Shown here: positions 8,744 through 17,838 of the stretch, piece by piece
How positions within the stretch are numbered: position 1 is the first letter of the stretch
Layout: each line of letters opens with the position of its first letter
Assembly (NCBI GenBank): GCA_964518595.1
Contig: CAZFHA010000024.1
Location: 1-57,278, forward strand
DNA length: 57,278 nucleotides
Source: CAZFHA01 sp964518595
Lineage (GTDB): Bacteria > Bacillota > Clostridia > Saccharofermentanales > Saccharofermentanaceae
Direction of reading: 5' to 3'
Notes under the pieces: model-generated
What the model saw: the letters and a program-made list of their open reading frames with translations, nothing else
Databases searched by the model: none
Told to the model about the DNA's origin: nothing
Program-made: the position numbers and the translations under genes

Positions 8744-10531
8744 ATGGAAAAGTTTATGGACTTATACAGACTTTGGAGTACAGATCCGTATTTTGATAAG
8801 GAAACCCAAGCTGAGTTAGAGGCAATTAAGTCGAATCCCCAAGAAATTGAAGATCGGTTTTACCGTGATTTAGCCTTTGGAACCGGTGGCCTACGTGGCA
8901 TTCTTGGTGCCGGTACCAACCGGATGAATGGTTATACCGTTGCCAAAGCAACCGCTGGGTTGGCTCAATATATTCTCTCGGAAGGTGAAGAAGCAGCCCA
9001 GCGAGGTGTGGCCATTTCCTACGATTCACGACATTTTTCTCCTGAATTCTCAAGGGTTGCGGCTGAGGTATTGACCGGAGCCGGAATTCGTGTATTTCTT
9101 TCTGATAGCCTGCGCCCAGTGCCTTTGCTATCCTATGCTGTAAGACATTTTCAGGCCTTTGCCGGAATCATGATTACAGCTAGCCATAACCCACCTAAAT
9201 ACAATGGTTATAAAGTTTATGGTGAAGACGGTGGCCAAGTTACCTTGGAAGCCGCCGATAGGATCTTAGCCAATATCGAAAGCATTTCCGATATTCGCAC
9301 CATTCCCTCCATTTCTATCCACGAGGCAGAAAAAAAGGGCTTACTTAAACACTTTGGTGAAGATTTAGATGAAGCTTATACAGCAATGCTGTTAGATTTA
9401 GTGATTGATCCCGATGCCGTTAAAAAGCACCAGGATATGCCTATTGTTTATACCCCACTTCATGGTTCAGGAAATAAGCCGGTGAGACGGATTTTGCAGC
9501 GGGTGGGTTTTAAGAATGTACATGTCGTGCCGGAGCAAGAGCAACCGGACGGTGCATTCCCTACCGTAGCCACACCTAATCCTGAAGATCCCAAAGCTTT
9601 AAGAATGGGTATTGCTTTAGCTGAGAAGGTATCTGCGGCACTGGTTATTGGTACTGACCCAGATAGCGATCGGGTAGGTGTTGCCGTTAGAACCACAAGT
9701 AGTCAAGGCAAAACTGACTATGTGCCACTTACGGGTAATCAGATTGGCGTACTGTTACTGGACTATATCCTATCCTCTAAAAAGGCGGCCGGTACCTTGC
9801 CGGAGAATTCTTTTGCCGTTACTACAATTGTCTCCAGTAAGTTGGCGGCTGCCATCTGCCAATACTATGGTGTTGAATTGCAAGAAGTTTTAACTGGTTT
9901 CAAATTTATTGGCGAGCGCATTCGTCTTGATGATGAAGAAGGCAATAAGCATTTTCAGTTTGGCTTTGAAGAAAGTTATGGCTATCTGGTTGGCCTTGAT
10001 GTTCGGGATAAGGATGCAGTGGTTGCTTCCATGCTGATCGCCACTATGGCAGCGCAGTCTTTGGAACGAAAAGAGACCCTGTTGGATCGCTTGCATGGGC
10101 TCTATGCGAGATTTGGCTATGGTATCGAGGATGCTGTATCCTTCACCTTGGAAGGTAAAGCCGGCGTTGAAAAGATAGAAGCTATTATGACTACCTTAAG
10201 AGAAAACCTGCTTCAAGGAGCAGAAGGAAAACAGAAATCTTGTCTGCCTAACCTTACCGTTATGGCGGCAAGAGATTATCAAGCCCAAATCCGCTACCTA
10301 TTCAGCGGTACTGAAGTGCAAAGTGAAGCAATTACCTTACCTAAATCTAACGTACTGCTATATGAACTTGGCGGAGTAAAAGGATTAGATTGGGTTTGTG
10401 TACGTCCTTCTGGTACAGAACCAAAGTTGAAAATTTATTTTGGCATTTATGAAGACAATGAAAGTAAGGCTAAAGCACGCTTAGAGAGCATCAAAGGGGA
10501 GATGGTCTCTTTGATAGAGGGTTGGCTATAA
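8744..10531 (+). CDS. pgcA: Alpha-phosphohexomutase (phosphoglucomutase/phosphomannomutase)
   Basis: This enzyme interconverts hexose-6-phosphate and hexose-1-phosphate. The 595-residue protein has the four family landmarks in order: catalytic phosphoserine loop TASHNPPKYNGYK (Ser about 146), metal loop GTDPDSDR (near 304), sugar-recognition GFEESYGYL, and phosphate-binding RPSGTEPKLKIYF. The N-terminal EDRFYRDLAFGTGGLRG and GAGTNRMNGYTV segments match Bacillus PgcA. The ATG at 8744 has CTGGAGGAG just upstream, unlike an earlier in-frame start. Its products, glucose-1-P and possibly mannose-1-P, are the substrates of RfbF and ManC encoded downstream. Substrate preference cannot be read from sequence. 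Confidence 0.92.
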   Translation: MEKFMDLYRLWSTDPYFDKETQAELEAIKSNPQEIEDRFYRDLAFGTGGLRGILGAGTNRMNGYTVAKATAGLAQYILSEGEEAAQRGVAISYDSRHFSPEFSRVAAEVLTGAGIRVFLSDSLRPVPLLSYAVRHFQAFAGIMITASHNPPKYNGYKVYGEDGGQVTLEAADRILANIESISDIRTIPSISIHEAEKKGLLKHFGEDLDEAYTAMLLDLVIDPDAVKKHQDMPIVYTPLHGSGNKPVRRILQRVGFKNVHVVPEQEQPDGAFPTVATPNPEDPKALRMGIALAEKVSAALVIGTDPDSDRVGVAVRTTSSQGKTDYVPLTGNQIGVLLLDYILSSKKAAGTLPENSFAVTTIVSSKLAAAICQYYGVELQEVLTGFKFIGERIRLDDEEGNKHFQFGFEESYGYLVGLDVRDKDAVVASMLIATMAAQSLERKETLLDRLHGLYARFGYGIEDAVSFTLEGKAGVEKIEAIMTTLRENLLQGAEGKQKSCLPNLTVMAARDYQAQIRYLFSGTEVQSEAITLPKSNVLLYELGGVKGLDWVCVRPSGTEPKLKIYFGIYEDNESKAKARLESIKGEMVSLIEGWL

Positions 10532-10627
10532 AAAGCTTGCAACCGGAGCCTTGTATCCGGTCTTAAGGCTTAATTATAGAACGAAAAGAACATCAACTAT
10601 TTAGAGTAATTTTAAGGGGTATATTTT

Positions 10628-13600
10628 ATGCATTGTAAAAAGGAAAAACAACAAAAACTACGCCGTAAGCTTTTGTCGCCAATACTCATTTTGGTTGCTG
10701 TGGCAGTAGTTCTAGGGTCATCACTCTACCTGAAGAACTCTGTTGAGGCCGTTAGTGGTAGCTATAATGCTACTGGCTTTGTTGGTAGATATTGGGAGAA
10801 CAATCAGTGGGTTTATTACCAGACTGTGGGAGCTCTACGTAGAAGTCTCGAAGTTTCGCCTAGCTTTAGCGTTAACCGTACTCTTTTAGCACCGGAGGGT
10901 AGCGCTGCACGTTCGGGACAACTACTTACCGGTTTTTCCGGGGTTACAATTCATGAAACCTCTAACTGGCGCACCGGAGCTAACGCCAGAATGCATGCCC
11001 AGTATTTGCGCGATGGTGGGAAAAATTATGAAGTAAGCTGGCACTATGCTGTGGATAGCCGGGGTGCTTATCAGAGTGTACCCGAGTATGAGAAAGCCTG
11101 GCATGCCGGAGACAAAGCCGGTGGAAAGGGCAATGCTAGCACCATTGCCATAGAAATCTGTGACTATAATGATGATGGCAACTTTGACCAAGCTATGGCC
11201 AATGCAGAATGGCTGGCGGCTGATATTCTTTATCGTCATGGTATTTATGATGTAAATGGACATTTATTTCAACACAATCAATTCAGCACCTATGCCAAGA
11301 ATTGTCCAATAACCATTCGAGATAGCGAACGTTGGGGAGAATTCTCCTCAAAAACTCAAGGCTATCTTAACCAAATGGTGGCTCAAAAGGGCAAATACAT
11401 GCCAATTCTAATGACAGCTACTGCCACAGTCGATCAGGCCAAGAACTGGGCGGCTTCCAAGGGGGCAACAGCTACCTTTATCGGTTTGGCAGACATCTAC
11501 TGGTCATTGGCGCCTCGTACCGGAGTAGATCCGGCCGTTGCCTATGCCCAAGCGGCTCATGAGACGGGTTTTGGTCGTTTTGGAGGGGTAATTAACGCAA
11601 GCTATAATAACCCCTGCGGTCTTAAAACAACTGCTGGAGGGGACAATTATGATCCGGCAGCCCATCAACGTTTTGCTAGCTGGGAGCAGGGAATTCAGGC
11701 GCATTTAGACCATCTGGCTCTATATGCTGGTCAGTTGGGCTATCCTCGGCCATCTTCCCCTGACCCAAGACATTTTGCCTCGATTTTTGGTACTGCTCAG
11801 GGGGTGGAACAGCTGGGCGGAAAGTGGGCACCCTCCGCTACCTACGGAACGACTGTGGCGGGGTTTGTCAACCAGATAAGACAGGCTTCTAATGTCTATT
11901 ATGGGTATAATGCTGAGATACAGAACATTGAACTTGTAAGTTATGATAATAAAACTTTAACAGCCGCCATAACCATTACTAATACCGGTAGTTCACCTTG
12001 GACTAGAGAGGGTCAAGTCAACCTCGGTTACTGGGCTGGTGGGGCTGAGTCTCGTGCCTTTTTACCAAGTAATGTAGAAGTTGCCAGTGGGCAGTCATAT
12101 ACCTTCCAACTTAAAATAGCCAATATCAAAGAGGCTGAAAAGTTGACCCTAAAGTTTAAAATGCTCCAAGAGGGCGTAACTTGGTTTGGCAACGAGAAGA
12201 GTAAAGAAATTGTTCCTTATGATGCTGCTATTACAGATGTCCAAATGCCCAAATCAATGATTCCTGGTCAGACTATTGATGTGATTGTAACAGCCAAGAA
12301 TACAGGGTTAAAGAGCTGGACAAAAGCTGCTGCTTTCCGTCTGGGTGCAGATGGATCAAATACAACTGCATTACGTAGTAATTTGGCTGATGGTGTAACC
12401 GTTGCTCCTGGGCAAAGTGGGACATTCAAGCTGACCCTCAAAGCGCCTCTTTCAGGAAATGCTAATTTAGTTCTGCGCATGCTTCAAGAGCAAGTAACCT
12501 GGTTTGGGGAAAAGAAATCTATCGTTTTACCAATTAAAAATCCTTCAGCAGCAGAGATTAGCCAAATTCGTTTTCTAACTGCCTTGAACCCAGGGGCAGA
12601 GTATAAGGCAGAAATAGTAGTAAAAAATACTGATTCAGTTGCTTGGACCAAGGCTGATAGTATTCGCTTAGGGGTAAATCGTGGAACTTCTCAGGAGAGC
12701 CGCTTAAGCATGCCTGATGGTACAGTTATTATGCCAGGGCAGTCTTATACCTTTACCTACACTGGTCGGGTTCCGGCCAGCGGAAATTTGGATTTAAAGG
12801 CACAAATGCTGAGAGAAGGTGTGGCTTGGTTTGGAGTTTCTAAAACCCAGACAGTAAAAGAAAGAGATGCGCAAATCACGGCAGTTAAGGTTCCTGGAAA
12901 TATCATGCCTGGTCAGCAAGTTCCCGTTGAAGTAACGGTTAAAAACATTGGAATAAAGGCGTGGACGCAAGCAGAAGCTTTCAGGTTAGGAGCAAATGGT
13001 TCTAATACCACTGCTTTTAGAAGTGAATTAAACTCTACTGCTACGATAAAGAATGGTGAGAGCTATACCTTTACACTACAGATGAAGGCCCCGCAAACAG
13101 GTACAGCTAGACTGGAACTACAAATGCTCCAGGAGCAAGTTGCATGGTATGGGGAGAAAAAAATACAGACTATTTCCCTTAAGAATCCCTCAGCAGCAAC
13201 CATTAGCGAGATCAAATTTGTATCACCAGTAGTTCAAGGTGAAAATTATACAGCTGAAATTACGGTCAAGAATACGGATTCTGTAGTTTGGACTAGGGCT
13301 GATAATATCCGCTTAGGAATAAATCGGGCAACTGGGCAGGAAAGCCGAGTAGGCTTGCCCGAAGGTGTTAGCGTGTGGCCTGGACAAACTTACACTTTCC
13401 AATACCAAGGTAAAGTGCCTTTTAATGAACGTTTAGATTTAAACGCCCAAATGATAAAAGAGGGAACCTGCTGGTTTGGTGAAGCTAAGACTCAAAGCAT
13501 CAAAGAAAAAGATGCCCAGATTTTAGATGTTCAAGTGCCCACCCAGGTGTTGGGAAACCAACAAATTCCTATCAATATTACTGTGAAGAATACGGGAACA

Positions 13601-14632
13601 AGAAGCTGGACAAAAGCAGATTTGTATCGTTTAGGAGCAGATGGGTCAACCACTACAATTTTCCGTAGCTCAATAAGTGATGGAATAACTGTAAAGAATG
13701 GTGATATTTATACCTTCACCCTGGAACTAAAGGCCCCTTCTTCGGGAAGTGCTCAATTATCACTTATGATGCTACAAGAAGGTGTTGCTTGGTTCGGTGA
13801 AAAGAAGAGCCTTTCTATTCCAGTAAATAGGCCTTCAGCGGCAGAGATTACTGAAATCAAATTTATTACACCAATAAATGCAGGGAAGGACTATACTGCA
13901 GAAATAACTGCAAAAAATACTGGTTCTGTGGTTTGGACAGCCGCTGATAAGATTTCCTTAGGCCTCAATAAAGGATTAGTTTTAGATGGGCAAAAACAAG
14001 AAGGCAGGGCTTTATTAGCAAGCAATACTAGTGTTGCCCCTGGTCAATCTTACACATTCACCTACACTGGAAAGGCACCTCAAGAGGGAGATCTAAACCT
14101 TTCTGCTCAAATGATTCAAGAAGGTGTAACCTGGTTTGGCGACTCTAAGATATCTACAGTAAGAGAGAGAGATGCTCAAATTGTTGATGTACAAGTGAAT
14201 CCAAGTGTAACAGCAGGAGTAAATACAGTGACGGTTACAGTAAAGAACCTCGGCACAAAGGCTTGGACAAAAACTGATAGTTTTAAACTCGGTGTAGATA
14301 GGGGTGTAAATGGCAAAGAAAAACGGGCAGAATTAGCTGACGATCAGATTGTAAAGAATGGTGAGACTTGTGAAATAAGCTTTTCCTACGTTAGCGGTAG
14401 CTTGAGTCTACAAATGCTCCAAGAGTCTGTGACTTGGTTTGGCGAGGTGGTTACCAAGGAAATTTCATTAGTAGCCCCAGCCCAGCAATCCGTTGAGTCT
14501 ATCCCAGATACCACTCTACAGTTGCCCAGCGAATCGACTTCAAAGTTCCAAGAAGAAACAACAACTAGCGCTGATGGGTTAACTGATAGCAAGGAAAACT
14601 CTAATATTATTGAGAGTGAAGTTGTAAAATGA
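10628..14632 (+). CDS. Secreted N-acetylmuramoyl-L-alanine amidase with glucosaminidase-like domain and eight Ig-like repeats
   Basis: This 1334-residue wall hydrolase begins with a basic stretch and a hydrophobic signal or anchor helix (about 14-32). An Amidase_2 domain follows (about 95-245) with zinc-ligand candidates in HETSN, SWHYAVD and KNCP. A glucosaminidase-like domain (about 255-425) carries YAQAAHETGFGRF and YNNPCGLK. From residue 429 to about 1280 there are eight repeats of 103-112 residues, each with a central W(T/S) core, an R/SLG strand and an ending such as MLQEGVTWFGE. These resemble NBR1-type Ig-like domains of bacterial wall enzymes. The Ser/Thr-rich tail has no LPXTG signal. 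The stop overlaps the next gene's start (ATGA), coupling a wall hydrolase to the glycan operon. Confidence 0.9.
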   Translation: MHCKKEKQQKLRRKLLSPILILVAVAVVLGSSLYLKNSVEAVSGSYNATGFVGRYWENNQWVYYQTVGALRRSLEVSPSFSVNRTLLAPEGSAARSGQLLTGFSGVTIHETSNWRTGANARMHAQYLRDGGKNYEVSWHYAVDSRGAYQSVPEYEKAWHAGDKAGGKGNASTIAIEICDYNDDGNFDQAMANAEWLAADILYRHGIYDVNGHLFQHNQFSTYAKNCPITIRDSERWGEFSSKTQGYLNQMVAQKGKYMPILMTATATVDQAKNWAASKGATATFIGLADIYWSLAPRTGVDPAVAYAQAAHETGFGRFGGVINASYNNPCGLKTTAGGDNYDPAAHQRFASWEQGIQAHLDHLALYAGQLGYPRPSSPDPRHFASIFGTAQGVEQLGGKWAPSATYGTTVAGFVNQIRQASNVYYGYNAEIQNIELVSYDNKTLTAAITITNTGSSPWTREGQVNLGYWAGGAESRAFLPSNVEVASGQSYTFQLKIANIKEAEKLTLKFKMLQEGVTWFGNEKSKEIVPYDAAITDVQMPKSMIPGQTIDVIVTAKNTGLKSWTKAAAFRLGADGSNTTALRSNLADGVTVAPGQSGTFKLTLKAPLSGNANLVLRMLQEQVTWFGEKKSIVLPIKNPSAAEISQIRFLTALNPGAEYKAEIVVKNTDSVAWTKADSIRLGVNRGTSQESRLSMPDGTVIMPGQSYTFTYTGRVPASGNLDLKAQMLREGVAWFGVSKTQTVKERDAQITAVKVPGNIMPGQQVPVEVTVKNIGIKAWTQAEAFRLGANGSNTTAFRSELNSTATIKNGESYTFTLQMKAPQTGTARLELQMLQEQVAWYGEKKIQTISLKNPSAATISEIKFVSPVVQGENYTAEITVKNTDSVVWTRADNIRLGINRATGQESRVGLPEGVSVWPGQTYTFQYQGKVPFNERLDLNAQMIKEGTCWFGEAKTQSIKEKDAQILDVQVPTQVLGNQQIPINITVKNTGTRSWTKADLYRLGADGSTTTIFRSSISDGITVKNGDIYTFTLELKAPSSGSAQLSLMMLQEGVAWFGEKKSLSIPVNRPSAAEITEIKFITPINAGKDYTAEITAKNTGSVVWTAADKISLGLNKGLVLDGQKQEGRALLASNTSVAPGQSYTFTYTGKAPQEGDLNLSAQMIQEGVTWFGDSKISTVRERDAQIVDVQVNPSVTAGVNTVTVTVKNLGTKAWTKTDSFKLGVDRGVNGKEKRAELADDQIVKNGETCEISFSYVSGSLSLQMLQESVTWFGEVVTKEISLVAPAQQSVESIPDTTLQLPSESTSKFQEETTTSADGLTDSKENSNIIESEVVK
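11912..14470 (+). repeat. Eight tandem Ig-like domain repeats in an alternating A/B pattern
   Basis: Repeat starts fall at residues 429, 532, 640, 747, 855, 962, 1070 and 1182 of the amidase. Repeats 2, 4, 6 and 8 begin with DAxI and have short charged linkers before them. Repeats 3, 5 and 7 begin with SAAxI after an NP or RP dipeptide. The unit of duplication is therefore a two-domain module of about 215 residues. Repeat 1 is the most divergent. Confidence 0.85.
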
Positions 14633-15810
14633 ACCAAACTATTGCACTAAACTTGCAGCCCTTGGCTGCTGACAATCTCACGGGTATAGGCGTCTATACC
14701 CGTGAGATTTGTTGTCGGCTTCCGATTATACAAGACGAGGAAAAGTGGCGCTGGGAGGGTCATATCTTTGATTTTCTGCGCCGAAATGATGCCTGTGGCA
14801 AAATTAGTAATTACCTGAAGCCCTTGACAGAAACAGAATTACTTTCAATCAAAGCGTTTTCTCACTTCCCTCTAGGGGTATATATTCGCTCCCGGATGCT
14901 TAGCCAGATGATTCCCTACGAGAATCTTTTGGCTTCAGATGCTAATCTTACAGTGTTTTTCAATTATTTACGCCCAAGAAATATGAAGGCTAGAAGCATT
15001 ATTACCGTCTATGATATGGTTGCTTTTCGTTACCCAGAGACGATGGAAAAACGGAATAGACAGCTATTGGAGAAACATTTATCACGGTCTTGTGAACAAG
15101 CCGATAAAATCATAACCATTTCCGATTTTTCAAAGAGAGAGATTCGTGATTGTCTCGGGATTAATGAGGATAAGATTGTAGTAGCCCCTTGTGGCGTTAA
15201 GGCAGAGGAATATTATCCCCTTGATGAGGAAGAGCAGGGAGAAGCAATAGTCTATCTAAAGAACAAATACCATATTGAGGGTAATTATTTTTTGTACCTC
15301 GGAACTTTAGAACCGCGAAAAAATTTATTGGTAATGCTAGATGCTTTTGAGCAGTTTTGTGATAACCATAAGGAAAAAGTCTCCTTAGTCATTGCCGGAG
15401 GCTTAGGGTGGCAGTACGAAGGTACACTTCAAAAAATTAACACTTTAAGTAAGCGTTATTCAATTATCCGAACAGGTTATATAGCGCAGACAGATAAACG
15501 TTTTCTTTATGGTTGTGCAAAGGCTTTTATATTTCCCCCTATCTATGAGGGCTTTGGCCTACCACCTTTGGAAGCTTTAGCTTGTGGAACACCTGTAATT
15601 TGCTCAAAGTGTTCTTCATTACCTGAAGTTGTTGGAGATCATGGAATCCTTTGTGATCCCCAGTCCTCAGAAGAGTTTTATCAGGGAATGAGCGCTGTAT
15701 ACCATGGAATTAGCCAGGGAAAAAAAGAATTGCTGCAGCAGCACGCTTTACAGTTTAGCTGGGAAAAATCGGCGCAGATTTATCATGACTCCATTGCCAA
15801 TTTGTTATAA
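14629..15810 (+). CDS. GT4-family glycosyltransferase
   Basis: This 393-residue cytoplasmic GT-B enzyme would transfer a nucleotide-activated sugar to the growing lipid-linked glycan. The N-terminal acceptor half has the conserved LTGIGVYTRE loop. The donor half has LGTLEPRKN with the catalytic-type Arg and Lys, and the EX7E motif in YEGFGLPPLEAL. A following GTPVICSKCSSLPEVVG segment is typical of the mannosyl/rhamnosyl subgroup. The ATG overlaps the amidase stop, so no separate ribosome site is needed. A perfect 16-bp inverted repeat lies at codons 16-27. A mannosyl- or D-rhamnosyltransferase role fits the adjacent gmd and rmd, but the specificity is inferred. Confidence 0.87.
   Translation: MNQTIALNLQPLAADNLTGIGVYTREICCRLPIIQDEEKWRWEGHIFDFLRRNDACGKISNYLKPLTETELLSIKAFSHFPLGVYIRSRMLSQMIPYENLLASDANLTVFFNYLRPRNMKARSIITVYDMVAFRYPETMEKRNRQLLEKHLSRSCEQADKIITISDFSKREIRDCLGINEDKIVVAPCGVKAEEYYPLDEEEQGEAIVYLKNKYHIEGNYFLYLGTLEPRKNLLVMLDAFEQFCDNHKEKVSLVIAGGLGWQYEGTLQKINTLSKRYSIIRTGYIAQTDKRFLYGCAKAFIFPPIYEGFGLPPLEALACGTPVICSKCSSLPEVVGDHGILCDPQSSEEFYQGMSAVYHGISQGKKELLQQHALQFSWEKSAQIYHDSIANLL
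14668..14719 (+). repeat. Perfect 16-bp inverted repeat with short outer stem, inside a coding region
   Basis: AATCTCACGGGTATAG (14674-14689) and CTATACCCGTGAGATT (14694-14709) are exact reverse complements around the loop GCGT. An outer helix of six pairs (GCTGAC at 14668-14673 with GTCGGC at 14714-14719, one G-U pair) extends it beyond a four-base bulge. It starts about 40 bases after the start codon. No T-run follows, so it is not a standard terminator. Confidence 0.9.
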
Positions 15811-15827
15811 AGGTGCATTTTTACTGT

Positions 15828-15836
15828 TGTTATGAT
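15828..15836 (+). promoter_or_regulatory. Putative extended -10 promoter before gmd
   Basis: TGT-TATGAT is an extended -10 element in the 79-base gap upstream of gmd; the -35 region is poor. The same TGTTATGATA string recurs upstream of the gene at 43456, which supports shared promoter use. The gap also holds the short inverted repeat TTGCA-TATTTG-TGCAA. Confidence 0.4.
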
Positions 15837-15889
15837 AGAATAACTCAAAAACAATTTGCATATTTGTGCAATTACGTAGGAGGCTCATA

Positions 15890-16858
15890 ATGAAATCTGC
15901 TATTATTACGGGTATTACAGGTCAGGATGGTTCATATCTGGCAGAGTTACTACTGGAAAAGGGTTATAAGGTATATGGCTTGCGCCGTCGTACCAGTGAT
16001 TTGCATTATGGCAATAGCGAACATTTGCGTAATGAAATTGAATTTCTCTATGCTGATATGACGGATTTACCCTCTCTTATCACTGCTATACAGAAGACCG
16101 CACCAGATGAAGTGTATAATTTGGCGGCTCAATCCTTTGTCCAGACCTCTTGGGAACAACCTATTCTCACAGGTGATATTGATGCTATGGGTGTTACGAA
16201 TATTTTGGAAGCTATCAGAATAGTAAAGCCGGATACTCGTTTCTACCAGGCTTCAACCAGTGAGATGTTTGGTAAAGTACAGGCTGTACCACAGACTGAA
16301 ACTACACCCTTTTATCCCAGAAGCCCATATGGTGTTGCTAAATTATATGGACACTGGATTACCGTAAATTACCGGGAAAGCTATGACATGTATGCGTGCT
16401 CTGGAATTCTGTTTAATCACGAGTCACCTCGTCGCGGCTTAGAATTTGTAACTAGAAAAGTAACTGACGCGGCGGTAAGAATCAAGCTAGGACTACAGAA
16501 AGAATTACGGATGGGTAATTTGGATTCTAAGCGTGATTGGGGTTTTGCCGGTGATTATGTTAAAGCTATGTGGTTAATGTTACAGCAAGACGTAGCTGAT
16601 GATTATGTAATTGCAACGGGTGAGACTCATTCAATTAAAGAATTACTGGAAGTAGCTTTTTCAGCTGTCGGCTTAGATTATGCAGATTATGTTGTTATTG
16701 ATCCTCGTTTTGTAAGACCTGCAGAGGTGGACTTGCTTCTTGGCAGTCCTGAAAAGGCAAAAGCCAAAATGGGCTGGGAGCCCAGTGTAACCTTTGAAGG
16801 CTTGATTCAAATGATGATTGAATCAGATATGAAACGGATTTCTGAGCAGGTAAAGTAA
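15890..16858 (+). CDS. gmd: GDP-mannose 4,6-dehydratase
   Basis: Gmd converts GDP-D-mannose to GDP-4-keto-6-deoxy-D-mannose with bound NADP. The 322-residue SDR has the Rossmann motif ITGITGQDGSYLAE, the RRRTSD segment that contacts cofactor, STSEMFG, and the catalytic SPYGVAKLYGHW (Tyr-x3-Lys). FNHESPRRG and DSKRDWG are also diagnostic of Gmd. The ATG at 15890 has GTAGGAGG upstream; an earlier in-frame start adds eight unconserved residues. Its stop overlaps the rmd start by one base. Substrate would come from ManC encoded 32 kb downstream. Confidence 0.96.
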   Translation: MKSAIITGITGQDGSYLAELLLEKGYKVYGLRRRTSDLHYGNSEHLRNEIEFLYADMTDLPSLITAIQKTAPDEVYNLAAQSFVQTSWEQPILTGDIDAMGVTNILEAIRIVKPDTRFYQASTSEMFGKVQAVPQTETTPFYPRSPYGVAKLYGHWITVNYRESYDMYACSGILFNHESPRRGLEFVTRKVTDAAVRIKLGLQKELRMGNLDSKRDWGFAGDYVKAMWLMLQQDVADDYVIATGETHSIKELLEVAFSAVGLDYADYVVIDPRFVRPAEVDLLLGSPEKAKAKMGWEPSVTFEGLIQMMIESDMKRISEQVK

Positions 16859-17838
16859 TGAATTCTCAAGAGATGTGTCAAGAGAGGTTGGATAAAATTC
16901 TTGTAATAGGAGCAGCTGGCTTTGTGGGCGGGCATTTGTTGTCTTATTTGGCAACAATGCCTGGACTACAGGTTGCTGCTACAAAGCTTCCTCATGAAGT
17001 GATTAATTCTGAAGTTTTTTCCTTGGCAGAATTTTTTGATTTAGATATTAGAAATCAAGATGAAATAGAATCATTACTATTGTCCTTTAAACCAGACGCA
17101 ATTATCCATCTTGCGGCTCAGAGTTCGGTAGCTCTGTCTTTCCAAAAGCCAGAGCTTACTTTTCAGATTAATTTAATCGGGTCGCTTCATCTAATGGAGG
17201 CTGCTTTAAATATTTGTCCTTCTTGTCGGATTTTGATGATCGGATCTTCGGAACAATATGGAAAGGTTTTGCCTGAGCAGCTTCCTGTTAAAGAGACTCA
17301 GGCTTTAGCTCCCGTCAGTCCTTACGCCATTTCAAAGATGGCTGTGGAGAACTTAGCAGCTTTATACCATCAAACAAGGGCTCTTCCCGTTATTCAAGTT
17401 CGGGCATTTAATCATATTGGACCAGGGCAACTTCCCTTGTTTGTGGTTTCGGACTTTGCTAAACAAATTGCTCAAATTGAAAAAGGGCAGCAAGTTGCTG
17501 AAATGCGAGTAGGTAATTTGGATGCGCTACGTGATTTTACTGATGTAAGGGATATTGTTCGTGGTTACGTTCTTCTCCTTCAAAAAGGGCGGCTAGGTGA
17601 AGTCTATAATATTGGTTCGGGGAAGTCTGTCCCTGTTAGTCAAGTTTTAGATACCTTGCTTAGCTATGCTAAGGAAAAGATTGAGGTAATTCGCGACCCT
17701 GCTAAGTTTAGACCAATTGATATTCCTGAAATTCGAGCAGATATTTCAAAACTTCAAAAGGACACAGGCTGGTCACCAGAATATTCTCTTGCGAGTTCTT
17801 TGAAAGACTCTTTGAATTATTGGAGGCTGAATGTTTAA
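16858..17838 (+). CDS. rmd: GDP-6-deoxy-D-lyxo-4-hexulose reductase (GDP-D-rhamnose forming)
   Basis: This 326-residue SDR has the NAD(P) motif VIGAAGFVGGHLL, AAQSSVALSF, IGSSEQYG and the catalytic SPYAISKMAVEN. FNHIGPGQ and DALRDFTDVRD are typical of Rmd/GMD-reductase proteins. Directly after gmd it should reduce the 4-keto group to give GDP-D-rhamnose. GDP-fucose synthase (Fcl) or a perosamine route is less likely: the sequence is Rmd-like and no aminotransferase lies nearby. It ends eight bases inside wzm. Confidence 0.88.
   Translation: MNSQEMCQERLDKILVIGAAGFVGGHLLSYLATMPGLQVAATKLPHEVINSEVFSLAEFFDLDIRNQDEIESLLLSFKPDAIIHLAAQSSVALSFQKPELTFQINLIGSLHLMEAALNICPSCRILMIGSSEQYGKVLPEQLPVKETQALAPVSPYAISKMAVENLAALYHQTRALPVIQVRAFNHIGPGQLPLFVVSDFAKQIAQIEKGQQVAEMRVGNLDALRDFTDVRDIVRGYVLLLQKGRLGEVYNIGSGKSVPVSQVLDTLLSYAKEKIEVIRDPAKFRPIDIPEIRADISKLQKDTGWSPEYSLASSLKDSLNYWRLNV

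Noticed and set aside
10532..10575. Hairpin ACCGGA/TCCGGT after the phosphohexomutase gene as a terminator
   Set aside because: The stem is only six base pairs and no T-run follows; the region is too weak to call.
11912..14470. CRISPR-like or DNA-level tandem repeat
   Set aside because: The repetition is at protein level with a period of about 320 bases and diverged DNA; there are no short identical repeats with unique spacers.
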